Origin: Mesostigma viride
Taxonomy: Eukaryota; Streptophyta; Mesostigmatophyceae; Mesostigmatales; Mesostigmataceae
Assembly (NCBI GenBank): GCA_009746045.1
Contig: RPFO01001567.1
Span: forward strand, 26,001 to 90,000
Direction of reading: 5' to 3'
DNA length: 64,000 nucleotides
Shown piece after piece: positions 21,400-33,924 of this stretch (the stretch's first letter is position 1; each line of letters begins with the position of its first letter). A program made the position numbers and the translations under genes. Below the pieces are notes generated by a model. It did no database searches. It saw only the letters and a list, made by a program, of their open reading frames with translations, and was not told where the DNA came from.

Positions 21400-22836
21400 G
21401 TGTGTCCTGTCTATCACCAACATTACGGACACTAGCAAATACTTCTTGAATCGTTCCTCTTCTCGCCGTTTTCCTTGCCAATTTCAAGCTGAACTTGGCC
21501 CGCATCCTTGTGGGTAGCAAAGGAGCTTAGCTACTATGAACATAAGACCGTTACGAGGAGGTTACGGCCGTTTCTATTCGAAACGCTTTTACTGATTGAC
21601 GGTTGGCAGGTATTTGTTTGAGTTCCGTGTTGAGAAAAGTTTGGGCGCCAGACGCTACGCGGTGACAGGCCGCTAGAAAGCCTACGGACGCGATCTGCGT
21701 AAAGATTTTGCGGAAACAAATTGTGCGTTCGGATTTTTGCGCTACTCGGGTACGGACAACGTTTGCCGGAAGAGTTTGCGGAACAAATTGGCCGACCTAA
21801 AAGTAGTATATAGGGCAACAAGATCGGGGGCTCCGCCCCCGAACCCCCGCTAGTACTTGGCAGATTCTGTGCCTCAACGGCTTTTTGTGCCTCAACGGCG
21901 AGTACCAGCACAGCCGTACACTCCCGCTCACACAGCCCGCCCGGCCAGGCGGCCACTAGCAAGACAGCCGAACCTGTACGGCCGGTCACAGCCCTGTGAT
22001 CCCCTGGAGTACGCCTCGATTCCATGCAAACTCATGGTGCCGGACAGTTTGCTGGCCTATTTTGGGAAGCCGGTGGCTGAACCGAACCGCAACTAAACCT
22101 GGTCTGTCAGTACGTCAGATCCGTCCTTCAGCTTTCTCGCTTTTTGCCAGCAACCGCCAAATACCCCGTGAATCGGTCCTCTCCTCGCCGTTTTCCTTGC
22201 CAATTTCCCTCGTCCGTTCCAAACGCCTAGGCCAATTTCAAGCTCAACTTGGCACGCATCCTTTTGCCTCGCTCCTACGCTGAGCTACTAAAAGTATTAG
22301 ACCGTTACTCCGCCGTTACGTCTATTTCCACTTATGCTGGCGTAATTGGCTGGAGGTTGTTTGGTTCCGCGACTAGAAGAGTTTGGGCGCCAGACGCTAC
22401 GCGGTGACAGGCCGCTAGAAAGCCTACGGATGGGATCTGCGTAAAGATTTTGCGGAAACAAATTGTGCGTTAGGATTTTTGCGCTACTCGGGTACGGAAA
22501 ACGTTTGCCGGAAGAGTTTGCGGAACAATTGGGCCGACATAAAAGTAGTATATAGGGCAACAAGTTGGGGGCCCAGACTTTTTGGCGCCTGAGCGGGCGA
22601 TTGGCGTGTACACCCGCGGGGTGCGTCCTCGGGAACGCCGGCGCCACGCGGGGCGCGCAGTGCGAAGGGGCAGTGGCCAAGGGCGCCGAGGCGGGGGGGG
22701 CCAGCGGGAGCCCACAAATTTCGGCTTCGTACGGCCCGTCCGCAGGCGGAGCCCCCTGCTTTTCCCAGATTCGAGCCAATTCCTGGCACGCGCCCCGTCT
22801 GAACACGTTCAGGCAAGTCATCTCGCTAAAGGTCCA
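21400..22836. repeat. type X units followed by a type Y unit
   Basis: One nearly full X unit follows junction 21822/21823 (conserved part to about 22262). After its linker, the X block ending GGGCAACAAG at 22564 is joined to a type Y start (TTGGGGGCCCAGACTTTTTGG), the segment otherwise seen after the Y block at 30024, 31052 and 32901. The Y part is cut near 22836. Confidence 0.75.
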
Positions 22837-22858
22837 CCGGGACGAAAGTGAATGTAAA

Positions 22859-24688
22859 ATAATTACGTGCATGCAAATTCGAGGCTATGGCGGTGCAGAA
22901 AACTGATTGGTGTAGGAGCATCGATGCATGGATTCGTTCCAAATATTTTAGGCATTTTTTATGCGTTATGTTGATGATGTAGCCTCAGTCGAGCAACATT
23001 TAGTGAGGTGTGCAATCATCTCGGTCTTGGTTTTACTGCGTCAACGCTTGTTTATTGTGACGGGAGTGACGATGAAGCTAGCACTTGGCATCGGCGGCTT
23101 TATAATTGAATATTTTGCATCGAGTAAATTTGTTACGATGTATTCCGAATATTTCATTAGTACGGTCGTGGCCCGGGAAAGTCTCAACGCATCGGCCCTG
23201 TCGTCAGCTTGCTAGCTGTCCTTTTTGTTGCGGTTTCGACCTGCATAGCGCAGTTTAGTGTCCCTGCGGTTACCGTCGACAAGGTTAAGTCGTCTTATCA
23301 TTTGGTAAGTAATCTCGAACTCGTTGTTGAAGGTTTGGGATGTCACAGTCACTTCGCTACTACTTTTCTGTAATGGTTTGTGGTGATGGTTGCGAACAGA
23401 CATTACGGTAATATTTTCATTCTTTTTGTTCGTGATTGGCTGCGTCTGCAACAAATATACTAGATTAATGATTGGTGTTACATGTAAATAAGTTCTATGT
23501 GGTATCATGGTGGTTAATATAGCCTAAATCCTTAAGAATAGATGGTACCCTGGCCAGTTTTTGGTTTGCCTTTTAGCGTTGTTAGTATTGTTGAACATTG
23601 TGCAGTCACCCCATCTGTCTTCATGTAACACCTGTGGAGGCCCCAATTCCCTGCTTGCATTCAAAAGAAGGTCCATGATGTGTCTCAGTGTATTTTCATC
23701 TCAGGCAAGCATATGGAGGTCATTTATTATGTTGTGGATGCATGGGCTACGTAGCCCCTTGCACATGTGCATTTGGGCCTTGGCACACAGTGGTATACCT
23801 GCTAGTAGAGCTTTGTAGCCACCACGTGGTGTTTTTTTTGTTTACAACAACATGAAGGATAGTTTAAGCTGCGTGGCAGTGATCATTTTGAGCATTACCC
23901 GGCAATTCAAAAGCACCATTGTGCACGCCTCATACCATTGTAATGCCACTTAGTGCCTCATGTCGCCCCGGGTAGCAAGTTAACAGCTGAAATGATGAAG
24001 CCCAGCATATAAGGAGCTAAATCTAGCATTTCCAGTAATGCAGGCTTACTTTTACTGATTTAGTCTAGCATTGACATGTGAGAAAAACTGTGCATGTGGT
24101 AGGCTTGTGTGATGGGTAGTCTTTGCCCTTACCCGCCATGCCAATACGCGCGAATGTGACTGTGCATTGGCATGGCTACCTATGTCTAACCGCTGTTATG
24201 GATGTTCTGCATGCTGGAATTGATGAAATAATGCATGTTTGATCATTTATGATGTTTATGATGCTACGGAGTGAGGCGCCTGCCTTGTAATGCTAGCAAA
24301 TGTCACCAGCCAAACTGGCCCCTATTGGTAGGCGCAAGTTACTTTTAGATAATGCATTTGGGTCCCTGGGGCAACCTGTGATGTCAGTGTTCAGAAGCCA
24401 TGCCTGGCTACCCAAGCAACTGCCATTAAAATGTTGGGAGCAACGGAAATGTTTTCAGGTGTACTAATGCATTATATACATGCGTGTATTACTCGCACTC
24501 GCGCACCTGAGGGTGGTGCTATATTTAGCACCCATAGGACGTTGCAACATGACCAATGACATGACCCCCAAGTAGGTCCCTATATGAGTGTGCTTTGGTC
24601 CCAGTACGGACACTAAACTGTTTTAGGTTAGTTTGTGGACATTACCATGCAAGGTGCAACTGGCTCCTATTTTTAGGCGCGAGTTGGA
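22859..24688 (+). repeat. segmental duplication, copy 1
   Basis: Alignable with 54487-57044 over its whole length with many point differences. It lacks the LINE fragment and the SINE found in copy 2, so it supplies their empty sites (about 23483 and 24250). No conserved reading frame is seen between the copies, so it is a non-coding repeat or a duplicated intergenic block. Confidence 0.8.
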
Positions 24689-25600
24689 CACGATTTGAGG
24701 GCTATATAAAAGCTAAAATTGTTTGCTGAGACAACTAGCCCGCAACACACGTAGCATAGGTGTCACATTTCATGTAGTGTTCAAGTTGGGGCATGATGCA
24801 GACGTACAATGTTTGTTCCAACTCTGATTTATTATAATGAGTTGTCTCACTTCATAATGAGATTAGCACAGCTCATTTTTAGACAAACCACCGCATCTTT
24901 ACCAAACAATCCCATCCAATTCCCAACTTCACCATGGAATGGCCATCAAATGTTAGCATGTGCACGATCGCTCATGCCCACTTCAAAATCACCTTCAGAA
25001 AGAAAGTTTTGTATTCGCTGACTTCTTTATAACCACCACCAGTATGGGACAACCACAGGCCCTCACTGTGACCACTGTGACCACCGCAAGGGCACGCCAT
25101 CACATGCAGCCATAAATGTAGCTAACGAAGCAAGGCTGGTATCCAGGCGGCATGTCGCCACCACACACGTCTCGGTTACGGCGCGGTCACCCATCTTCAT
25201 GTCCCTGCAAATATGCACCCCATAACAACGTGTGACAACCCACAAGACCCCACGGTGCCCTTTTGCGGGATCGCAGGGCATGGCAGGGCATGTGCGTGTG
25301 TACCACCCCTACCTGCCTGCCCAACGCCCCACTCCCCATGCCCCAAGCAAGTTTCATGGCTCGTGCCCCAGGTCCCCTGCATGCCCCGTCCCACCTGCCC
25401 AATGTGCCCCTGCTTGTGACTTGCCTCTGACCACATCACGTGCAGGTGGCTGAAGGCCATGCCTGCCCCATGCCCCCGTCCCCACGACCTGTGACTCATA
25501 GCTTCAGAAAGGCTCCCCCTGGCCCCTGCCGCCTGGCCCCTGCCCCCCGCCCCCTCCCCCCTTCCCCCTGTCCCCATGCCCTCCTCCCTGTGGTGCCACC
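24689..25600. other. non-coding, C-rich toward the right
   Basis: 25230-25590 is rich in CCCC and GCCCC runs with no conserved frame. Bases 25596-25600 (CCACC) are the left target duplication of the next element. Confidence 0.6.
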
Positions 25601-26268
25601 TGTCAGAGGTGAATTTCACCCTGTGTGCCCAACTGCCTGTTTACATTTGTAGTGTCTGGCCATCATGTTGTAAACGGAGGTATTAGGGTTGCGTCCCTCA
25701 CAATCGCACCCGCCTGCCGTCTTTCTGGCCGATAATTAAATAGGCTTGGTAGGGCCCGCCGTGAGCTTTCCGGCACAACTTATAGCACTGAATATAGTGC
25801 AGTATAGCAAAAGTTATGTAGTGCCGAAGTTGTAATTCCGGCACAATACTTAATTGCGTACCTTATAGGTGCCGACGGTACTATCCTCGGCCGAATATTC
25901 CGTGTTGGATATTTCGTATGACTGAATCCAGTTCTAGATGCATTGTATGCCGTGTTAGTTGCTTGACATCTGGCGTTCTCATTATCGTCAATTGTATAAT
26001 CGACAGCTGGCAACTTGTGCAGAATATTCTAGAACGTGCACCGCTGCCCCAATGTGCCTTGATAAGGAAGTGACACACCTACGTTGCACTTACCTTGCAG
26101 TCCGAGCCCAGTGTGGCTATGGATGCTATGGTCCCCACCCGGGAACCGCACCATGGCTTTGGCGGTGAAACGGTGGCAGTCCGTAACCTAAATATGCAAT
26201 GAATAAACTGTCTATCAATTGTCTCAATCAGTCTTGACGACCAAGGAATTAAATGAAAATTTCTGACA
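25601..26268 (+). repeat. 5' LTR of the small element (668 bp)
   Basis: Direct repeat of 27161-27828. It starts TGTCAGAGG and ends TTTCTGACA. Confidence 0.92.
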
Positions 26269-27160
26269 CAAAGCCATTACAGAATTCACCCTATGGACGT
26301 CAATTAGCGAGACCCGCCTGAAAATGGCGAGAGACGTAATGTATTTCATGCATTATTATGGTTCGGAAGTTCGCGGCCGTGAGTCGCGTAATATTTGCTG
26401 GTCAGGCGTCTTGTTGAAGTCCTGCTGGCCAGCGCGTTTCCTGGAACCAGTCGCGGCTGGAGTCGCGGAAGTTTATATAAAACAATTTCCGAAATATTTC
26501 ACATGTCGTCAGGCGTCGTTGGTTGAAGCCGGAGCCATATAATGAGCTCAGGTTCAAATCCTGCGGCCGGCGATGTCGCAAGCGAATTTTTTGGTATTTT
26601 TTCGGGCAACGCAGCGTGGAGCTGCGAATTTTGTGCCGGAACCTGTCACTGGCCTATGCCAGTATGGGGAGTAATATGTGGTCGGCTGACCGGACGGTCA
26701 TCGCGGGATTAATAAGACGTGCATAGTCCACGCAGATGCCCAATGCGAAAACGAGGGGATCAGACCGAGAGCAGGCGTTCAAGCCGGGAGCAACTTTTTG
26801 CACCGAGTATCGCCGCCATTACCACCTGCACGATCAAAGTGCTACTCCACCAAGACCAAGAATTCTTTGCTGCTTCATCGAGCCAAGTTCGGCAATGCAT
26901 CCAAGACGACATCAACTTTTATGCTGCGTTTTTCCAGGAATGGCTTGGCCGTGGCCCTTGCCACGAGCAATGTGTTTTCTTCCCCGTGCTGATAGCAATG
27001 GTAGCACTGTTTTGACGGGCTAGCCATGTAAGGGGGGTGTCAGAGTATGTTTATACCTGGCTGCCCTACCTAGCTTTTAGGCCCTTGCCTGAATTGAGGG
27101 GGGAGAGACTGTTTGCCCTACCTGCGTAGTGTCTTCACTTTAGGCATTGTGCAAGGGGGG
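26269..27160 (+). other. internal region of the small element, no coding domain
   Basis: Starts CAAAGCCATTACAG, not the usual TGG-type primer site. The longest frame (26719-27015, 98 codons) has no recognisable motif. Near 26545 AGGTTCAAATCCTG resembles a tRNA T-arm but no full cloverleaf can be drawn. At about 27031-27045 AAGGGGGGTGTCAGAG duplicates the polypurine tract plus the first bases of the LTR, 126 bases upstream of the real one. Confidence 0.7.
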
Positions 27161-27828
27161 TGTCAGAGGTGAATTTCACCCTGTGTGCCCAACTGCCTGT
27201 TTACATTTGTAGTGTCTGGCCATCATGTTGTAAACGGAGGTATTAGGGTTGCGTCCCTCACAATCGCACCCGCCTGCCGTCTTTCTGGCCGATAATTAAA
27301 TAGGCTTGGTAGGGCCCGCCGTGAGCTTTCCGGCACAACTTATAGCACTGAATATAGTGCAGTATAGCAAAAGTTATGTAGTGCCGAAGTTGTAATTCCG
27401 GCACAATACTTAATTGCGTACCTTATAGGTGCCGACGGTACTATCCTCGGCCGAATATTCCGTGTTGGATATTTCGTATGACTGAATCCAGTTCTAGATG
27501 CATTGTATGCCGTGTTAGTTGCTTGACATCTGGCGTTCTCATTATCGTCAATTGTATAATCGACAGCTGGCAACTTGTGCAGAATATTCTAGAACGTGCA
27601 CCGCTGCCCCAATGTGCCTTGATAAGGAAGTGACACACCTACGTTGCACTTACCTTGCAGTCCGAGCCCAGTGTGGCTATGGATGCTATGGTCCCCACCC
27701 GGGAACCGCACCATGGCTTTGGCGGTGAAACGGTGGCAGTCCGTAACCTAAATATGCAATGAATAAACTGTCTATCAATTGTCTCAATCAGTCTTGACGA
27801 CCAAGGAATTAAATGAAAATTTCTGACA
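27161..27828 (+). repeat. 3' LTR of the small element (668 bp)
   Basis: Copy of 25601-26268; preceded by the GGGGGG polypurine tract and followed by target duplication CCACC. Confidence 0.92.
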
Positions 27829-27876
27829 CCACCGCTGGCTGGCTTGCCAATAATCACATCTCATGCATGTGGCTGC

Positions 27877-27910
27877 CTTGCTAGCTGGCTGGCTGGCTGG
27901 CTGGCTGGCA

Positions 27911-27973
<63 letters not shown>

Positions 27974-27987
27974 TGACTGGCTGGCTA

Positions 27988-28042
<55 letters not shown>
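27877..28042. repeat. (CTGG)n microsatellite
   Basis: About 40 tetranucleotide units with few interruptions. Long Leu/Ala/Gly/Trp and Ser/Gln/Pro/Ala frames across it are artefacts. Confidence 0.95.
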
Positions 28043-28043
<1 letters not shown>

Positions 28044-29701
28044 CCTGCATGACCCATGCAACATACCCCACGCCCCAAGCCTCGTGCCCCATGTCCCCTG
28101 CCAGCCTGCCTGCCTACACATGCAAAGGAAACAAACATGGCCCCGCTGGCACAATGCAAAGCACACCTGGTCGATCAGGTAGCGGGCACGCCTGCACAGT
28201 GAGACATCAAAATTACACAGCCAGCAAAGCAATATTCAGTGTGCAAGCCAATGGGGCCTACGTTTGACAGCAAAGATGATGAATACATGTAGAAAAATAT
28301 GGCACAACACATGGTTGCCCACCTGCACGTACAGCCCAGTAAAAATTCACGTGCAGCAAACTGTCTACCCATGCGTGAATTTGGCTTCAGCCCAGTGAAA
28401 ATCTGCACAACACAAATATTGCACAGCCGTTAAAGCAAAGCACAATGTTCAGTGTTCAAGCCACTTGGGCTAACTTTGGACATGTTGGATGGAAGCAATA
28501 TAGCACAGCATGACACAACCCGTGGTCGCTCACCTTCACCCATATAGCCCAGTGAAAACCCACGTGCAAAGCAAGGCAGCTTATCACACGCAAAACCACC
28601 ATCAACGTCAGGCAGCACAGCAGTCAACGACTCCCAAAATTGATGCATGAGCAATCATCCAGATGGGCTTTCCCTGCCCAGTCTGTTCCAGAAGAAAGCA
28701 ACACGGATAACGTGGCAATGACATTCCCAAGGAGAATGAAGAGGACGTACCCCACGGATACGACAATGGAAGACAGAGTCTTGGTCCGCTACGTGCACGC
28801 TGCGACCAAGAAAATTCGTCTGGAAAAAGGGAAATTGCATAAGAAGACGGTAAACGTGGAATTCCATTAGATAAAATCAGATACATTGAGCAGATCTTTG
28901 ACACAAATCGCCATCGCCAGCGTTCGTCCCGTGCCAAGCAATCCAGCGCTCAATCGCAATTGTCGATGGTGACACCAGACATTCGTTTGCCCCATCCCAC
29001 GTCTTCCATGAACAGCAAAACTGATTTCACTAGGCGTGAAATACGTAAAACTGAAGAATGACGACACTGAAACAAAACAATCTGATGACGACGTTCAATT
29101 TCCAGGTCGCTGGCTATTTTACAGCAAATGCCATAGCGACACGGACCTCTCCCACGCAGGTAGCACAGGGTTGACGCCCCACCAGCTCAGAAAATTTCCT
29201 ACGTAATCTTCCAATACCAATTTTTGACGTATAAAAACCAGGAATTCGCATTCCCCATCCCAATTTTACATGCTACGTTGCCCGCCATCGCCAGCCAGCA
29301 ACAACTATGATTGCTTCCGCAGCACGTCGCTTTGTTTCATTAAAATTTTTTGCCCCGACCATGCCGCTTTATTCACGTGGACTTTACCCATTGCCACTGC
29401 CCAGCCTGGTGCGTTCGACGCGACGCTCGCCCCGCCCTGCATGCGAACTGAAATTTGGTACGGTTCGACCGGTCCAACTTTCCCCGTTCAGCCTGAACAC
29501 TTCAAGTCCGTATTTTTGTCAGTGTCCGAGGCGGGGGGGGGGGCAGCGGGAGCCCAAAAATGTCGGTTTCGTACGGCCGTTCTGCGGGCGGAGCCCCCTG
29601 CTTTTCACAGTTTCGAGCCGTTTTTTGCACAGAAATCGTTCAGAAATATAATCGGACTAAAATCGGTAAAAAATCGCATCACGGTTCAGTAAATATAGTA
29701 G
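28043..29701. other. non-coding with a two-copy 230-bp repeat
   Basis: About 28200-28420 and 28420-28640 are two diverged units (AATATTCAGTGT-CAAGCCA, AGCCCAGT-AAAA-CACGTGCA). A 76-codon frame at 28640-28870 has no homologue elsewhere in the window and no motif. 29520-29660 is a lone fragment of the type Y segment (AGCGGGAGCCCAAAAATGTCGG...). Confidence 0.5.
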
Positions 29702-32700
29702 GATGTTTGGATAGAGATCCTTGCCGTATAAACTCTTCCCCCCAGCCGTATATGCCCTCCGGCATTTCTCGCGCATTTTGCTGAATTCAGTTTCTGTTCA
29801 GAACTTGTGAGACTCGATCTTACGCGGGTGTGATGGCGTTCAGGCCGGCGGTTACGAGCCGGAACTCGCGGATTTCAGGGATGGATCAGGGCTCCGCAGG
29901 ATTTCAGGGATGGCTTTCGGTTGTGGGGGTGCGATCAGGCCGTACGGTACGGCGCCCGCGGCGATGTCAGGTAGTTCGGGGTTCTCCTTTGCGCAACACG
30001 ATCGTAGTTAAGTAGTTGACAAGTCGGGGGCCTCTTCGGGGCCCAGACTTTTTGGCGCCTGAGCGGGCGATTGGCGTGTACACCCGCGGGGTGCGTCCTC
30101 GGGAACGCCGGCGCCACGCGGGTCGCGCAGTGCGAAGGGGCAGTGGCCAAGGGCGCCGAGGCGGGGGGGCCAGCGGGAGCCCAAAAATTTCGGCTTTGTG
30201 CGGCCCGTCCGCAGGGGGAGCCCCCTGCTTTTCACAGTTTCGAGCCGTTTTTTGCCACGCGCCCCGTCTGAACACGTTCAGGCAAGTCATCTCGCAAAAG
30301 TTGGCACGGAAATTGCGTGGGAAGTAGGCCGAACCGAAAAATTACTGACAACCTCGTTCAGAAAAGTGTTCGAACTTAATTTTTGGCACGGTCCGTCTTC
30401 GGTCTGAACTCTTTCAGTAAAATTTGATGAACTAAAAATTTCCCGCTGCGTCTGCACAGAAATCGTTCAGAAATTTAATCGTACTAAATTTTGGTACGGT
30501 TCGTCCACTCTTCCGCAAAATTGCGCGCCTTCGGCTGAATTCAGCACGCGTTCAGAGCTCGTACGGTCCGTCTGCGCATCAAATTTGCTTTCCCTGCGCC
30601 CCGTTCAGCCTTAACACATTCCGTAGCTCCTGAAATATCTTACGCTCCCGATTTGAAGTCAGGCTTTGACAGGGTCCCCCTTGTGCCGTTCAGTTTGCGC
30701 TCGTGGCACCGGTCTCCATGCAGCCGCGGAGCATGTTCAGCTCAGGTTCAATGTTTGGATAGAGATCCTTCGTGTATAAACTCTTCCCCCCAGCCGTATA
30801 TGCCCCCCGGCATTTCTCGCGCATTTTGCTGAATTCAGTTTCTGTTCAGAACTTGTGAGACTCGATCTTACGCGGGTGTGACGGCGTTCAGGCCGGCGGT
30901 TACGGGCCGGAACTCGCGGCTCCGCAGGATTTCAGGGATGGCCCTCGGTCGTGGGGGTGCGATCAGGCCGTACGGTACGGCGACCGCGGCGATGTCAGGT
31001 AGTTCGGGGTTCTCCTTTGCGCAACACGATCGTAGTTAAGTAGTTGACAAGTCGGGGGCCTCTTCGGGGCCCAGACTTTTTGGCGCCTGAGCGGGCGATT
31101 GGCGTGTACACCCGCGGGGTGCGTCCTCGGGAACGCCGGCGCCACGCGGGTCGCGCAGTGCGAAGGGGCAGTGGCCAAGGGCGCCGAGGCGGGGGGGCCA
31201 GCGGGAGCCCAAAAATTTCGGCTTTGTGCGGCCCGTCCGCAGGGGGAGCCCCCTGCTTTTCACAGTTTCGAGCCGTTTTTTGCCACGCGCCCCGTCTGAA
31301 CACGTTCAGGCAAGTCATCTCGCAAAAGTTGGCACGGAAATTGCGTGGGAAGTAGGCCGAACCGAAAAATTACTGACAACCTCGTTCAGAAAAGTGTTCG
31401 AACTTAATTTTTGGCACGGTCCGTCTTCGGTCTGAACTCTTTCAGTAAAATTTGATGAACTAAAAATTTCCCGCTGCGTCTGCACAGAAATCGTTCAGAA
31501 ATTTAATCGTACTAAATTTTGGTACGGTTCGTCCACTCTTCCGCAAAATTGCGCGCCTTCGGCTGAATTCAGCACGCGTTCAGAGCTCGTACGGTCCGTC
31601 TGCGCATCAAATTTGCTTTCCCTGCGCCCCGTTCAGCCTTAACACATTCCGTAGCTCCTGAAATATCTTACGCTCCCGATTTGAAGTCAGGCTTTGACAG
31701 GGTCCCCCTTGTGCCGTTCAGTTTGCGCTCGTGGCACCGGTCTCCATGCAGCCGCGGAGCATGTTCAGCTCAGGTTGTTTGGATAGAGATCTGTCAGCCG
31801 TAGTGGGCCAAGGCAGTCCCGGCACTAGTTTTTTGGCTGACAGTTAGCCGAATTAGTGGGACGACACTAATGTATTTTTCCAGGCTATTTAATTCGTGCT
31901 ACGAATTTTTAGTGCTGCGTTTCAGGTCCGAGATGCTATACGGACCACTATACTAGACTCTTTGTGGTTATTTTCAGGGTCGAGATGCTATGTGAAATGT
32001 TACGAGATATTCTAGTGCCCATGATACTGTGAGGGCTTCGTATCTGTTAGTTCGACGGAATCTTTTAGTCCGCTTGTCTGTCTATGCGACTTTTGGACTT
32101 GTGCGTTTTTCCGCCGTTTGTGTCTCAGACTACTAGCCGTTGTGATGCTAAAAGGGATCCGCGCTTCGCGCAGTACTTTAGACTGTACCGTTCGAGAAAA
32201 GTGTACCTCTGTGTAGGCGCGTTGCGCCACACCTCCTATGTTTGATGCTGCCTTGGAGGCGCTGCGACTTTGCTCCAGCATGTCATACATTGCATTCTAC
32301 TAGTCCTGATTTTGGTACGCCGCGCCACCTACCAGTGTGAGCGCCGGCACTTGTGGTGGCCCACACTTATGTTGTATGAGCCGTAAGATTTTATATCGAC
32401 GGTCAAAAGTGCTCAGCCGCCACACATGACCTAGGACAAAAGTGATGCACCTGTGCACGATGCTCTAGTTCTCACGTAATTTATACCACTGGACTCCAGC
32501 CATGGAGTCTGGGGTGTGTGGGGCTCGGAACAATTGAAAGTAATGTGTTTTTAATACAACATTCCTTTATGATTGGAAAGATCGTTCCTCCAATACCTTA
32601 ATTGTTCAACAAGATCCTTCGTGTATAAACTCTTCCCCCCAGCCGTATATGCCCCCCGGCATTTCTCGCGCATTTTGCTGAATTCAGTTTCTGTTCAGAA

Positions 32701-33924
32701 CTTGTGAGACTCGATCTTACGCGGGTGTGACGGCGTTCAGGCCGGCGGTTACGGGCCGGAACTCGCGGCTCCGCAGGATTTCAGGGATGGCCCTCGGTCG
32801 TGGGGGTGCGATCAGGCCGTACGGTACGGCGACCGCGGCGATGTCAGGTAGTTCGGGGTTCTCCTTTGCGCAACACGATCGTAGTTAAGTAGTTGACAAG
32901 TCGGGGGGCCCTTCGGGGCCCAGACTTTTTGGCGCCTGAGCGGGCGATTGGCGTGTACACCCGCGAGGTGCGTCCTCGGGAACGCCGGCGCCACGCGGGT
33001 CGCGCAGTGCGAAGGGGCAGTGGCCAAGGGCGCCGAGGCGGGGGGGCCAGCGGGAGCCCAAAAATTTCGGCTTTGTGCGGCCCGTCCGCAGGGGGAGCCC
33101 CCTGCTTTTCACAGTTTCGAGCCGTTTTTTGCCACGCGCCCCGTCTGAACACGTTCAGGCAAGTCATCTCGCAAAAGTTGGCACGGAAATTGCGTGGGAA
33201 GTAGGCCGAACCGAAAAATTACTGACAACCTCGTTCAGAAAAGTGTTCGAACTTAATTTTTGGCACGGTCCGTCTTCGGTCTGAACTCTTTCAGTAAAAT
33301 TTGATGAACTAAAAATTTCCCGCTGCGTCTGCACAGAAATCGTTCAGAAATTTAATCGTACTAAATTTTGGTACGGTTCGTCCACTCTTCCGCAAAATTG
33401 CGCGCCTTCGGCTGAATTCAGCACGCGTTCAGAGCTCGTACGGTCCGTCTGCGCATCAAATTTGCTTTCCCTGCGCCCCGTTCAGCCTTAACACATTCCG
33501 TAGCTCCTGAAATATCTTATGCTCCCGATTTGAAGTCAGGCTTTGACAGGGTCCCCCTTGTGCTGTTCAGTTTGCGCTCGTGGCACCGGTCTCCATGCAG
33601 CCGCGGAGCATGTTCAGCTCAGGTTGTTTGGATAGAGATCCTTCGTGTATAAACTCTTCCCCCCAGCCGTATATGCCCCCCGGCATTTCTCGCGCATTTT
33701 GCTGAATTCAGTTTCCATTCAGAACTTGTGAGACTCGATCTTACGCGGGTGTGACGGCGTTCAGGCCGGCGGTTACGGGCCGGAACTCGCGGCTCCGCAG
33801 GATTTCAGGGATGGCCCTCGGTCGTGGGGGTGCGATCAGGCCGTACGGTACGGCGACCGCGGCGATGTCAGGTAGTTCGGGGTTCTCCTTTGCGCAACAC
33901 GATCGTAGTTAAGTAGTTGACAAG
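29702..33924. repeat. tandem array of about 1.03-kb type Y units
   Basis: Units start around 29704, 30753, 32612 and 33627 with TTTGGATAGAGATCC and end near CATGTTCAGCTCAGG. Units 1 to 3 are nearly identical over long stretches; the fourth is replaced after 33924 by an X segment. Each unit contains the junction GTAGTTGACAAG followed by a GC-rich hairpin. The array is interrupted by a solo LTR. No protein-coding capacity is supported. Confidence 0.85.
31792..32611. mobile_element. solo LTR-like insertion (820 bp) in the Y array
   Basis: The Y unit reads through if this block is removed. AGATC at 31787-31791 and 32612-32616 is a 5-bp duplication. The ends are TGTCAGCC...TTCAACA, i.e. TG...CA. 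There is no coding content. A solo LTR of an unrecognised element is the simplest reading; no second copy is in the window. Confidence 0.8.

Larger units (their letters stand above)
25601..27828 (+). mobile_element. small non-autonomous LTR element (2.2 kb)
   Basis: Two 668-bp LTRs (25601-26268 and 27161-27828), which I read as identical, flank an 892-bp internal part. Ends are TGTCAGA...TCTGACA. CCACC at 25596-25600 and 27829-27833 is a 5-bp target duplication. GGGGGG directly before the right LTR is the polypurine tract, which sets the plus orientation. The inside encodes no gag or pol domain, so it must be moved by an autonomous relative. Identical LTRs mean very recent activity. Confidence 0.9.

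Noticed and set aside
22297-22872. 191-codon minus frame in the X/Y junction region and similar 103-107 codon frames repeated at 30-33 kb
   Set aside because: They recur because the repeat units recur; frames cross unit junctions and begin or end at different points; no domain.
26500-26580. tRNA-like T-arm (AGGTTCAAATCCTG) inside the small LTR element
   Set aside because: No acceptor, D or anticodon stems of proper spacing can be drawn, so no tRNA gene is claimed.
27844-28232. Frames of Gly-Trp-Leu-Ala and Gln-Pro-Ala-Ser repeats
   Set aside because: Generated by the (CTGG)n microsatellite.
28640-28870. 76-codon frame, possible host exon
   Set aside because: No motif, no conserved copy and no splice context that could be supported.
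29220-29260. TATAAAAACC as a promoter
   Set aside because: No gene follows that could be supported.
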